Assembly: GCF_016583825.1 (NCBI RefSeq)
Contig: NZ_NRRV01000016.1
Coordinates: forward strand, 1-64,000
DNA from: Thiohalocapsa halophila
GTDB lineage: Bacteria > Pseudomonadota > Gammaproteobacteria > Chromatiales > Chromatiaceae
Reading direction: 5' to 3'
Length of the DNA stretch: 64,000 nucleotides
The first letter of the stretch is position 1, and each line of letters opens with the position of its first letter. Below are positions 35,041-43,591 of the stretch, piece by piece. Position numbers and translations under genes: made by a program. The notes beneath the pieces are model-generated. The model was not told the origin of the DNA and made no database searches. It was given only the letters and a program-made list of their open reading frames with translations.

Positions 35041-35690
35041 TAGAAGGGATTGCGTCGGTTGAAGGCGTCCACCAGCCGGTGTGGATAGGTTGCTGCCTGG
35101 AGCGACTCTGGTATGCCGGCGGGCGCGAGATCCAGTGAGTCAGGATCACCCGGGTCGAACAGCAATATCCCGATTTCCTCATAAAGCTCAGGCGCGTCCG
35201 TCGGCAGCCGGCGTTGGGCGATGCCGGACATCAGCACCGCGGCCTCGCCGAGTACGGTCCCAAATTTCTTCGATGACAGTGCAGACTCGGCTTTGCCAAG
35301 GAAGAAAAGATGCCCGCAAATGGCGTAGGGAAAGCGACGATGCAGCTCGAGCGCCTCCATCACCATGTCCCGATAGCGGTTCTTCAGATTCTTCCGCGGA
35401 TCGAACACCAAGCCCTTCACGCCAGAAGTCAATAATAGGCCGTGGCGCTCATCTGACAGGTAGACATCGACACCCTTGGTGCCGTAGCCGCCCATGAAAG
35501 ATTTGTCGCGATTGCCGCTCGGCGCCCGTGCATGCTCCAAGCCGAGATCGTTCAGGGTGGCGGCGAGGATGCGAGAGATCTCGTGGCTCAATGCCTCCGT
35601 ATAATTCTTCTTCAGAGCACCGGATGCGTCCGGAACAGGCCTCTCCCGCCCGCGGATCAGCTCCGCCAGAGATGCAGCAAAATCTGTCAT
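35037..35690 (-). CDS. Putative type II restriction endonuclease
   Basis: Protein of 217 residues directly after and overlapping (ATGA) a DNA adenine methyltransferase, the usual type II layout. No named family is recognised. VDVYLSDERHGLLLTSGVKG contains an Asp followed after 15 residues by a Lys in a strand, compatible with a PD-(D/E)XK core; FPYAICGHLFFLGKAESALS follows. G+C content is lower than the flanks, consistent with transfer. Function is inferred mainly from position. Confidence 0.65.
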   Translation of the reverse strand: MTDFAASLAELIRGRERPVPDASGALKKNYTEALSHEISRILAATLNDLGLEHARAPSGNRDKSFMGGYGTKGVDVYLSDERHGLLLTSGVKGLVFDPRKNLKNRYRDMVMEALELHRRFPYAICGHLFFLGKAESALSSKKFGTVLGEAAVLMSGIAQRRLPTDAPELYEEIGILLFDPGDPDSLDLAPAGIPESLQAATYPHRLVDAFNRRNPFY

Positions 35691-37357
35691 TGCTTGGTAC
35701 GCCGTGACCGCGCCAGACGACGCTCGACCAGCGCCGCCCGCGCTTGTCGCAGGCATTCGACGTCTTGCGTGGACAAACCCAATTGGTCTGTCAGTATGAG
35801 CCTGTCGGCCGTCTGCACGACGGTTTTGAAATCCCCATCCCGCAACGATGCGTCTGCCTGCCCAAACGCCGCGCTCAATTCCTGCTCGCCACAGATCGGC
35901 AGCACGAGCCGGACGCGCTGCATTTCCGTGGGCTCCAGCTTGAGGATGCCACCGCCGTAGCTGCGGCCCACCAGCTCCATGCTGAGCAGCGACAGGCTGC
36001 TCGCGAGCCCGAGCACGACACGCACCGCGAGCATCGGATTGGCGAGCCGAAGACCATGCAGGCTGTTTGGATAGAGTGCATTCCCGCAGTTGACACTGGC
36101 ACGAGGCTCGCTGCCGATCATGTAGGGCAGCAGCACATCCGCCCGAATCAGTCCCGGAACGCGCCACCAGGGTTTACGCGTACGGCACTTGTAGCGGGCT
36201 GGGATACCTGCACGCTCGCCGGCGCGCTGAAAGGCTTCGAGCGCAACGCTGTCGGCAGCGAAGAGGTCGTCCTCGCGCGGCAGAATGAGGTGGTGCGGCA
36301 CGCCACGCGCCTCGGCACACGCAATATCCCGCTGCGTAAACGTCAAGCCCACAAGTGACCGGCTGTTGCGCGCAATCGGCAGCAGCCACTCCTGCGGCAG
36401 CTCGCGCTGGGCACCATCTGCGGCGGTACAGTGAAAAAACTCGTTGGCGCCGGACACATAGCCGTTGGCCACCTCCCCCAGGGAGCACAGCTCCACCACA
36501 TCAGCGCGGTCAATCAGCCGAAGGTACAGGTCACGGGCCGCGGGCGCGACAAAAGCAAGCCCCAGACGGCCACCACGGGCGGTATCCAGACTGAACCCAT
36601 CCTGCCCGGCCGCAGACACGGCGAATCCAGCAAGATCCTGGATGCGGTCCAAGGGCACCAGCTCGGCGGATGCCGTTGCGCCGCCCCGATCTTCCGCCAG
36701 CAGCAGAAAAGTCTCTTGCTGCGCATCGTCGAACCAGTTCCGACGAAACGTCAGCAGGCGAACGCGCGCAAACCCAGCGCACAGTGCGCGCAGCGTCTCG
36801 GTACCGTAAGCCGTCTGGGCCAATTCGGCCGGCACCACCATGCCCATGGCACCGCCGGGGCGCAGGAACTGCATCGCGTGCAGCAGGAACGGCGCCCAAG
36901 AGGCCGACAAGCGGCTGAGCCGCGCACCGACGCGCAGCGCCGAGGCCAAGGCCCGGGCGCGAGTCTCGCCGGAGAAGTGCTGATAGCGGATGAAAGGCGG
37001 ATTGCCGACCACCAGATCGACGTGGGCCTCCCGCTCCGGTGCCAGCAGGAAGAAATCGCCCTGGTGCCAATCAGCCCCGGACCCGGCATCGCTCAGACTG
37101 GCTTTGGCTGTGCGCAGCGCGACGGGGTCCAGATCACAGCCGACCAGACGCGTCGCGCCTTGGCGAGCTGCGGCGACGAGGAAGCGCCCATCGCCGCAGG
37201 ACGGATCCATCACCGCCCCACCACCGAGCCCCAAGCCCCAGGTCACCAGGAAGTCGACCACGGGCGCAGCCGTGTAGTAAGCGCCGAGGGCCTTGCGGCA
37301 GCTCGCACTCGACGCCGTGGGCGCGCTGTGAGTACTGGCGGCCGGTGCTTTGGACAT
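35687..37357 (-). CDS. Type II DNA adenine-N6 methyltransferase
   Basis: Class I SAM-dependent methyltransferase of 556 residues. Motif I is VMDPSCGDGRFLVAAARQG, motif II LVGCDLDPVAL and the catalytic motif IV NPPFIRYQHF, diagnostic for N6-adenine methylation. The C-terminal half (from about 230) is the target-recognition part, including RKPWWRVPGLIRADVLLPYM. Specificity cannot be read from sequence. ATG 37357 lies 6 nt after two direct repeats that may be an operator. The pair M-R is embedded between hcp and dnr. Confidence 0.88.
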   Translation of the reverse strand: MSKAPAASTHSAPTASSASCRKALGAYYTAAPVVDFLVTWGLGLGGGAVMDPSCGDGRFLVAAARQGATRLVGCDLDPVALRTAKASLSDAGSGADWHQGDFFLLAPEREAHVDLVVGNPPFIRYQHFSGETRARALASALRVGARLSRLSASWAPFLLHAMQFLRPGGAMGMVVPAELAQTAYGTETLRALCAGFARVRLLTFRRNWFDDAQQETFLLLAEDRGGATASAELVPLDRIQDLAGFAVSAAGQDGFSLDTARGGRLGLAFVAPAARDLYLRLIDRADVVELCSLGEVANGYVSGANEFFHCTAADGAQRELPQEWLLPIARNSRSLVGLTFTQRDIACAEARGVPHHLILPREDDLFAADSVALEAFQRAGERAGIPARYKCRTRKPWWRVPGLIRADVLLPYMIGSEPRASVNCGNALYPNSLHGLRLANPMLAVRVVLGLASSLSLLSMELVGRSYGGGILKLEPTEMQRVRLVLPICGEQELSAAFGQADASLRDGDFKTVVQTADRLILTDQLGLSTQDVECLRQARAALVERRLARSRRTKQ

Positions 37358-37363
37358 GCCCTA

Positions 37364-37387
37364 AGTATGCCAGGAGAGTATGCCAGG
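37364..37387 (-). promoter_or_regulatory. Tandem CCTGGCATACT repeats before the methyltransferase
   Basis: Two exact 11-bp copies of CCTGGCATACT (minus strand, 37387-37377 and 37374-37364) are spaced 13 nt apart and end 6 nt before the methyltransferase ATG, over the expected ribosome-binding site. Such placement suggests an autoregulatory operator. Confidence 0.45.
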
Positions 37388-37393
37388 GACAGC

Positions 37394-37411
37394 ACCGGCC
37401 GCGTAGCCGGT
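37394..37411 (-). terminator. Hairpin after hcp
   Basis: ACCGGC and GCCGGT form a 6-bp stem with a 6-base loop, 15 nt past the hcp stop. No T-tract follows, so readthrough into the restriction-modification genes is likely. Confidence 0.25.
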
Positions 37412-37425
37412 CCGATCGCTGCCCG

Positions 37426-38718
37426 TCAGGCGCCCACGGCCACCCGCAGATCCGCCTGCGCATCCTGCCCGGTGAGCCGCAGGTCGTAGCGCTCCTGGAG
37501 GATCTTGAAGACTTTCGGCGACACGAAAGCCGGCGGGTTCGGGCCCAGGGTGATGCCGGTGACGCCGAGGTGCAGCAGGGTCAGCAATACGGCGACGGCC
37601 TTTTGCTCGAACCAGCTGATGACCAACGTCAGCGGCAGGTCGTTGACGCCGCAGTCGAAGGCGTCGGCGAGCGCCTGCGCGACGGCGATGGCACCGTAAG
37701 CGTCGTTGCACTGACCCATATCCATCAGGCGCGGCAGGCCCAGGTGCTCGCCGTACTCGTGGTCGCGGATGCGGTACTTGCCGCAGCCGAGGGTCAAGAT
37801 GAAGGAGTCGTCCGGCGTCGCTTGCGCATAGTCGGTGAAGTAGTTGCGGCCCTTCTCGGCGCCGTCGCAGCCGCCGATGACGAAGAACCGGCTGATCTGC
37901 CCCGCCTTGACCGCGTCGACGATGGTCTGTGCCTTGTCCAGCAAGACGCTGCGGTGGAAGCCGATGGTGGACTCGCCGACGATGCGCTCCGCGCAGGGCT
38001 CGGCGGCCAGCGCGGCGGCGATGACGGGCTGAAAGTCACCGGACTCCAGGCAGGTACCACCGGGCACGGCGACGGCATTGGTGGTGAACAGCCGGCCCTT
38101 ATAGCTGTCCGGGGGGATCAGCACACAGTTGGTGGTGCCCACCACCGGCCCGGGAAAGGCCGCGAATTCCTTTTTCTGCTCCTGCCAGGCACCGCCGTAG
38201 TGGCCGGCGAGGTTCGGATGCTCGCGGAAGTGCTGGTACATGTGCGCCGGCAGCATCTCGCCATGGGTGTAGACCTTGATCTCGGTGCCTTCCACCTGCT
38301 GCAAGAGCTGCCACAGGTCCATCAGGTCGTGGCCGGTGATGAGGATGCCGGGGCCCGCCTGGGTGCCTTCCTTGACCTTGGTGGGCGCCGGCTTGCCGAA
38401 GGTCTCCACGTGCCCCTGATCCAGCATCTGCATCACGCGCAGATTCATCTCCCCGCACTTCAGGCAATAGCCGAGCAGGGTGTCGAGGTCGAAGTTGACG
38501 TTGGTCATGGTGGCGAACAGGGCCTCCTCGATGAAGGCCGAGACGGCCTCATCGCTCTGGCCGAGCCGGCGGGCATGGTGGGCATAGGCGGCCATGCCTT
38601 TCAGACCAAAGAGCAGCGTCTCCTGGAGGGACTGGATGTCTTCGTCTTTGCCGCAGGTACCGGGGGAATTGACGCAGGCGGATTGGCGGAAGGTCTGTTC
38701 GCACTGGTTGCAATACAT
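37426..38718 (-). CDS. hcp: Hybrid-cluster protein (hydroxylamine/NO reductase), short form
   Basis: Cytoplasmic hybrid-cluster protein that protects against nitrosative stress. The N-terminal cluster is MYCNQCEQT followed by Cys in SACVNSPGTCGK. Hybrid-cluster ligands appear in LTLGCGKYRI, MDMGQCNDAYGA and TTNCVLIPP, with Glu in GEMLPAHMY. At 430 residues it lacks roughly the second three-helix bundle of the 550-residue class I/II proteins, as in class III. A class II Crp/Fnr promoter lies upstream. No hcr reductase gene is adjacent. Confidence 0.95.
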   Translation of the reverse strand: MYCNQCEQTFRQSACVNSPGTCGKDEDIQSLQETLLFGLKGMAAYAHHARRLGQSDEAVSAFIEEALFATMTNVNFDLDTLLGYCLKCGEMNLRVMQMLDQGHVETFGKPAPTKVKEGTQAGPGILITGHDLMDLWQLLQQVEGTEIKVYTHGEMLPAHMYQHFREHPNLAGHYGGAWQEQKKEFAAFPGPVVGTTNCVLIPPDSYKGRLFTTNAVAVPGGTCLESGDFQPVIAAALAAEPCAERIVGESTIGFHRSVLLDKAQTIVDAVKAGQISRFFVIGGCDGAEKGRNYFTDYAQATPDDSFILTLGCGKYRIRDHEYGEHLGLPRLMDMGQCNDAYGAIAVAQALADAFDCGVNDLPLTLVISWFEQKAVAVLLTLLHLGVTGITLGPNPPAFVSPKVFKILQERYDLRLTGQDAQADLRVAVGA

Positions 38719-38797
38719 GAAGCGGACTCGCTATTGGGTTGGCGCGCGGCGCGCGTTGTATAGGCCACGGCTCGAATTGGGCCTAGGGCCTGGGGCG

Positions 38798-38839
38798 AGT
38801 CTCGGTGCGCTCCGGGGCTTGGGCCTTGACTCGAATCAA
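38798..38839 (-). promoter_or_regulatory. Class II Crp/Fnr-type promoter of hcp
   Basis: On the minus strand TTGAT-TCGA-GTCAA (38839-38826) is followed after exactly 22 nt by GAGACT (38803-38798), the same spacing and hexamer as at hao. Predicted start near 38791, 72-nt leader to hcp. Confidence 0.65.
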
Positions 38840-38903
38840 GCCCCATTTCGCGGTGTTGACCAGCGTCAGGCCGGGTGGGAAATCGCCCGCCGCGGAGACA
38901 GCC

Positions 38904-38917
38904 TTGAGGCGCATCAA
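38904..38917. promoter_or_regulatory. Second Crp/Fnr-type box between hcp and fccA
   Basis: TTGAG-GCGC-ATCAA on the plus strand, centred about 120 nt upstream of the hcp start and 99 nt before the fccA ATG. A weaker TTGAC-CAGC-GTCAG lies between at 38856-38869. The box may act distally on hcp; no convincing -10 follows at class II distance for fccA. Confidence 0.5.
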
Positions 38918-39009
38918 GGCCGGGCGGGGACTGCGGCGGCAACTTGATGCCGCGTTCTCAACGAGCGCGCGGCCAGCGACCGCGCGCCTGCCGCACCAAA
39001 GGAGCCCCC

Positions 39010-39660
39010 ATGCATGCACTGCACAACCGCCGGCCCGGACTTGCCGCGCGCATCGATCCGCCCAAACCCCACCCGCCTGCAGGCGTCGGGCTACTCGCCC
39101 TGCTAGCGCTCGCCTTGGTCCTCTCAAGCCCCGTCGCAGGCGCCGGCGACGTCCGCTCCGCGGACATGCTGGCCCACACCTGCGCCGGCTGCCACGGCAC
39201 CGACGGCGCCAGCGCCGGCGCGGCCATGCCCACCATCGCCGGCATGAACAAGAGCTACCTCCTCACCGTGCTCACGGACTACAAGACGGGGCTGCGCCAG
39301 TCCACCATCATGGGCCGCATCATGCGCGGCTATACGGACCAGGAGATCGCCGCCATGGCCGGATGGTTCGCAGCCCGCCCCTGGGTCTCCACCGAGCGCC
39401 CGGTGGACGGGCAGGTCGCGCACCGCGGCGAGCAAATCCACCTGTCGCGCTGCGAGACCTGCCATGCAGACGGCGGCCGCGGACAGGACGCGACCTCGCC
39501 GCGCCTCGCCGGACAATGGGCACCCTACATCCGCCACGTGCTCAAGGCCTGCCGCGATACCGGCCTGCGCTGCAAGACCAGACAGGGCGCCGAGCGGGTC
39601 ATGGCGTTGGATGACGCCGAGATCGACGCCCTCGCCCACTACTACGAGAGCCAGAAGTGA
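39010..39660 (+). CDS. fccA: Flavocytochrome c sulfide dehydrogenase, diheme cytochrome subunit
   Basis: Diheme cytochrome c of 216 residues that accepts electrons from FccB. A long N-region leads to a signal helix (VGLLALLALALVLSSPVAGA). Heme motifs are CAGCH near residue 60 and CETCH near 155, each followed by the class I cytochrome Met region (PTIAGMNKSYL). ATG 39010 is preceded by GGAG. The stop lies 27 nt upstream of the preferred fccB ATG. Confidence 0.9.
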   Translation: MHALHNRRPGLAARIDPPKPHPPAGVGLLALLALALVLSSPVAGAGDVRSADMLAHTCAGCHGTDGASAGAAMPTIAGMNKSYLLTVLTDYKTGLRQSTIMGRIMRGYTDQEIAAMAGWFAARPWVSTERPVDGQVAHRGEQIHLSRCETCHADGGRGQDATSPRLAGQWAPYIRHVLKACRDTGLRCKTRQGAERVMALDDAEIDALAHYYESQK

Positions 39661-39686
39661 GCCCGCTTGAACATGAGGACCCGCGC

Positions 39687-41072
39687 ATGAGCACGAGCGA
39701 CCGAGCAACGACCAAGCCACGCAACACCACCATCTCCAGTGCATCCGCCCGGAGCAAGGCAGCCGATACCAGCCGTCGACGCTTCCTCGGCACCGGCGCC
39801 GCGGTACTGACCACTGCGACCCTCGGCGCTGGTGGCTGGCTCGGGGCCGCCAGCCGCGCGGCGGCCCAAGCCGCACCGTCGGCGCCCAAGGCGCGGGTCG
39901 TCGTCGTCGGCGGCGGCTACGGCGGTGCCATCGCCGCCAAATACCTGAAGCTGGCGGACCCGGACATCCGCGTCACCCTCATCGAGCGCAGCCCGTACTA
40001 CGTCTCCTGCCCCCTCAGCAACGAGGTAATCTCCGGCGAGCGGGACATCGACAGCCTCACCTTCGACTACCGTGGCCTCACCCGCCGCGGCGTCGCCGTG
40101 ATGCAGGACGAGATCGTCGCCGTCGACCCGGAAGCGCACTATGTCCGCGGTGCCGGCGGCGCCCGCTACAACTACGACAAGCTGATCCTCGCCCCGGGCG
40201 TCTCCTTCGACTACGACCCCATCGACGGCATGAGCGAGGCGGTCGCCGAGTCGACCATCCCCCACGCCTGGAAGGCCGGGGCGCAGACACTGCTGCTGCG
40301 CCGCCAGCTTCAGGCCATGCCGGACGGCGGCGTGGTGGCCATCGTCGCCCCGCCCAACCCCTTCCGCTGCCCGCCGGGCCCCTACGAGCGGGCCGCGCAG
40401 ATGGCGCTCTACTTCAAGCACCACAAGCCGAAGGCCAAAATCCTGATCCTGGACGCCAAGGACGCCTTCTCCAAACAGGCCCTGTTCCAGGCCGGCTGGC
40501 AGGAGCACTACGGCGACATGATCGAGTGGGTGCCGGGCGCGGCCGGCGGCATCATCGAGGCCGTCGACCCCAAGACCCGCACCCTGACCGGCCTGGTGGA
40601 GGACTTTCAGGCGGACGTAGTGAACCTGATCCCGCACCAGCGCGCCGCCAAGCTCGCCGTGGACGCCGGCCTCACCGACGCCGCCGGCTGGTGCCCGGTC
40701 GACCAGCAGACCTTCGCATCCGAGCAGGCGCCGGACATTCACGTGATCGGCGACGCCGCCATCGCCGGCGCCATGCCCAAGTCCGGCTATGCCGCCAACT
40801 CCCAGGGCAAGGTCTGCGCCGCGGCGGTGGCCGCCGCCATCAACGGCGAGCCGCCGCCGGCACCAAGCTACGTGAATACCTGCTACAGCATCCTGGCCCA
40901 CGACCACGGCATCTCCGTCGCCGGCGTCTACGAGCTCAAGGATGGCAACATCGTCTCGGTGCCCGGCGCGGGCGGCCTCTCGCCTGTGGATGCCGATGCC
41001 CGCACCCGCGCCATGGAGGTGGAATACGCCATCGGCTGGTTCCGCAACATCACCGCGGACATGTTCACCTGA
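39687..41072 (+). CDS. fccB: Flavocytochrome c sulfide dehydrogenase, FAD subunit
   Basis: Periplasmic FAD enzyme oxidising sulfide to sulfur or polysulfide. Tat signal SRRRFLGTGAAVLTTATLG; FAD-binding VVVVGGGYGGAIAAKYLKLA; the redox-active Cys pair is in YYVSCPLSNEV and YVNTCYSI; IHVIGDAAIAGAMPKSGYAA closes the fold. About 461 residues, full length. ATG 39687 follows GAGGA; a GTG at 39657 overlapping the fccA stop is also in frame. The stop TGA overlaps the ATG of the HPP gene by one base. Confidence 0.95.
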   Translation: MSTSDRATTKPRNTTISSASARSKAADTSRRRFLGTGAAVLTTATLGAGGWLGAASRAAAQAAPSAPKARVVVVGGGYGGAIAAKYLKLADPDIRVTLIERSPYYVSCPLSNEVISGERDIDSLTFDYRGLTRRGVAVMQDEIVAVDPEAHYVRGAGGARYNYDKLILAPGVSFDYDPIDGMSEAVAESTIPHAWKAGAQTLLLRRQLQAMPDGGVVAIVAPPNPFRCPPGPYERAAQMALYFKHHKPKAKILILDAKDAFSKQALFQAGWQEHYGDMIEWVPGAAGGIIEAVDPKTRTLTGLVEDFQADVVNLIPHQRAAKLAVDAGLTDAAGWCPVDQQTFASEQAPDIHVIGDAAIAGAMPKSGYAANSQGKVCAAAVAAAINGEPPPAPSYVNTCYSILAHDHGISVAGVYELKDGNIVSVPGAGGLSPVDADARTRAMEVEYAIGWFRNITADMFT

Positions 41073-42025
41073 TGCGATTCCCCCGGCTGGGCATCGAGCA
41101 GCACCCGGCCAGCCACCTGGAGCGCTGGCTGTCGATGGCCGGCGGCGGGCTCGGCATCGCGCTGGTGCTCGCGCTCGCCGCCTGGCTGGCGCCGCCTGGT
41201 GCCGAGCCCCTAGTGGTGGCGTCCATGGGCGCGTCGGCGGTGCTGGTGTTCGCGGTGCCCCACGGGGCGCTGTCGCAGCCCTGGCCGGTGCTCGGCGGGC
41301 ACCTCGTCTCCGCCGCCGTCGGCGTCAGCATCGCGCAATGGATCGCGGACCCCCTGCTGGCCGGGCCGCTCGCGGTGGGGCTCGCCATCCTGGCCATGCA
41401 CTATGCCCGTTGCATCCATCCGCCAGGCGGTGCGACGGCGCTGGCGGCGGTGATCGGCGGTGCCGCCGTCAGGGACCTCGGCTACGGCTTCCTGCTGGTG
41501 CCGGTGCTCGTCAACCTGCTGGCGCTGCTCGCCGTCGGCGTGCTATTCAATTATTCCTTCCGCTGGCGGCGTTATCCCGCGGCGCTGGTGGCAGCCGGAC
41601 CGGCCACCGCGGCAGAGCCGCCGGCGCTGGATCGCGACGACCTCGCCTATGCCCTGCGCCAAATCGGCTCTTTCATCGACGTCTCCGATGAAGACCTGCT
41701 GCGCATCTACGCCCTCGCCAGCCGCCATGCCGACGAGCAGGGCCTGGCGGCGGCGGACATCCAGCCCGGGCGTTGCTATAGCAACGGTCGCTTCGGCCCG
41801 GAGTGGTCGGTGCGCTGCGTCGTGGACGCCGCGGACACGGCGGACAACGATCTGCTTATCTACCGCGCCGTCGCCGGCGCCGGCGCATCGCGCAGCCGCC
41901 GCGAGACGGGCACCGTCAGCCGCGCCGAGCTGGCGCGCTGGGCGCGCTACGAAGTGGTGCGCGACGAGACCACCTGGCGACCGGTGCCGCGCACGGCGGA
42001 CAGCGGGGCCGAATCCGCGGCCTGA
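41072..42025 (+). CDS. HPP family membrane protein with C-terminal soluble domain
   Basis: Integral membrane protein of 317 residues. Four to five helices carry the HPP signature HYARCIHPPGGATALAAVIG near residue 115, together with ASMGASAVLVFAVPHGALSQ. The last 130 residues are soluble and start with DDLAYALRQIGSFIDVSDED. HPP proteins include nitrite transporters of chloroplasts, but transport here is untested. Its start overlaps the fccB stop (TGATG), so it is translated with fccAB. Confidence 0.8.
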   Translation: MRFPRLGIEQHPASHLERWLSMAGGGLGIALVLALAAWLAPPGAEPLVVASMGASAVLVFAVPHGALSQPWPVLGGHLVSAAVGVSIAQWIADPLLAGPLAVGLAILAMHYARCIHPPGGATALAAVIGGAAVRDLGYGFLLVPVLVNLLALLAVGVLFNYSFRWRRYPAALVAAGPATAAEPPALDRDDLAYALRQIGSFIDVSDEDLLRIYALASRHADEQGLAAADIQPGRCYSNGRFGPEWSVRCVVDAADTADNDLLIYRAVAGAGASRSRRETGTVSRAELARWARYEVVRDETTWRPVPRTADSGAESAA

Positions 42026-42120
42026 CAGGGCCCCGGCGGCTTGTGCCCCGGGCGCCGCGGCCCACCGTCTTTGGTTAGACTGGCGGGATCGGCCTTGCCA
42101 GCACGACCCGCATCCCCACC

Positions 42121-43563
42121 ATGACCCAACGCGTCTCCCTGTCCCGCGCCGCGCGCCTCGCCGGCGTCACCCGTGCCGAGCTCCAGCGGCGCATCCGCAA
42201 GGGCGAGCTCACCACCTTCGAGGGGGAGCTCGACATCGCGGATCTGCTGCGCGTCTACCCCAGCGTGACGTTCGAGAAGACCGGCAAGCTGGAGCAGGTG
42301 GAGCAGATCAAGGCCGACGCCGTGCCCCGCAGCCATGACGCTGACACGGCGCTGCCGAGTCCCGAGGTGCTGGTGGCACGCATCCGCTCCCTTGGGGAAG
42401 CGCTGGCGCAGAAGGCGGCGCAGGCGGATGCGCAGGGCACGCTGCTGGATGAGCTGCGCCAGCACCTCATCGACGACCCGGTGCCCGCCGGCCTGGTCCC
42501 TTGGCTCGACGAGCGCCGCCAGGAGATCGACGCCCTGTCGCCGGAGGACGGGCGCGCCAAGCTGTTCGCAAAAGACACCTTCCTACGCCTCATGTCCGCC
42601 AGCATCAAGATCATCCCCAGCGGCCACGAATTCTTCGTCGACGGCACCGAATCCATCCTGGAGGCCGCCGTGCGCGCCGGTGTGCGCCTGGGCTACGGCT
42701 GCGCCAGCGGCAATTGCGGCGAGTGCAAGGCGCGGGTGGTCTCGGGGGAGGTGTCGCGCATCGCCGATCACGACTATGTGCTCTCCGAGCGCGAGAAGCA
42801 CATGGGCTACATGCTCACCTGCTGCAACACGGCCGTCACCGACGTGGTGCTGGAGGCTTCGGAGGCGCGCACCACCGCGGACCTGCCGGAGCAGGACATC
42901 CGCGCCCAGATCCGCAAGCTGGAGGCCGAAGGCGACGATCTGCTGGTGCTACATGTGCAGACCCCGCGCACCCACACGCTGCGCTTCATGGCGGGCCAGC
43001 GTGCCCTGCTCGCGCTGGAGAACGGCGCCGAGCGCGAGCTGCCCATCGCGTCCTGCCCCTGTAACGGCCGCAATCTGCAATTCTCGGTGCGCCGCGGGGA
43101 CGATGCCTTCGGCGCTTACCTGTTCGAGCGCAGGCCGTCGCGGGAGATGGTGCGAGTGCGGGGCCCGGCGGGGCATTTCGTGCTCGACGAGGACTCCACC
43201 GAGCCTGCGGTGTTCATCGCCCTCGGCGACGGCATCGCGCCCATCAAGAGCCTCATCGAGCACGCCATCTCCATCGACCGGATCGAGTCCTTCCACCTCT
43301 ATTGGAGCGTGGAGCAGCCGGACGGCCATTACCACCAACGCTGGTGCCGGGCCCTGAAAGAGACCCTAGACAACTTCGCCTTCACGCCGTTGGTGGATGC
43401 GGGCACGGACGATCTGCTGGCGATGCTGCGCTCGGATCTGGCGGAGCCCGAGGCACTGCGGTACTACATCGCCGGGCCGACGGCGGCGGTGAATGCGCTC
43501 GCCGAGGCGTTGACCGCCGCCGGCATTCCGGCGGCGCGTGTCAGCGGCGAAGGGCTGGATTGA
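42121..43563 (+). CDS. 2Fe-2S ferredoxin / FAD oxidoreductase with N-terminal helix-turn-helix-like segment
   Basis: Cytoplasmic flavoprotein reductase of 480 residues. Residues 1-50 (SLSRAARLAGVTRAELQRRI and GELDIADLLRVYP) look like a MerR-type helix-turn-helix. A coiled linker follows. A plant-type [2Fe-2S] ferredoxin uses CASGNCGECKARV and the distal MLTCCNTAV; the last 230 residues are a ferredoxin-NADP reductase module (VRVRGPAGHFVLDED, FIALGDGIAPIKSLIEHA, YYIAGPTAAVNALAEAL). Similar ferredoxin-reductase modules serve oxygenases; the partner here is unknown. The N-terminal domain is unusual for this family. Confidence 0.82.
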   Translation: MTQRVSLSRAARLAGVTRAELQRRIRKGELTTFEGELDIADLLRVYPSVTFEKTGKLEQVEQIKADAVPRSHDADTALPSPEVLVARIRSLGEALAQKAAQADAQGTLLDELRQHLIDDPVPAGLVPWLDERRQEIDALSPEDGRAKLFAKDTFLRLMSASIKIIPSGHEFFVDGTESILEAAVRAGVRLGYGCASGNCGECKARVVSGEVSRIADHDYVLSEREKHMGYMLTCCNTAVTDVVLEASEARTTADLPEQDIRAQIRKLEAEGDDLLVLHVQTPRTHTLRFMAGQRALLALENGAERELPIASCPCNGRNLQFSVRRGDDAFGAYLFERRPSREMVRVRGPAGHFVLDEDSTEPAVFIALGDGIAPIKSLIEHAISIDRIESFHLYWSVEQPDGHYHQRWCRALKETLDNFAFTPLVDAGTDDLLAMLRSDLAEPEALRYYIAGPTAAVNALAEALTAAGIPAARVSGEGLD

Positions 43564-43591
43564 GCATGGGCCGGCGCCCGGCCCGAGCCGG

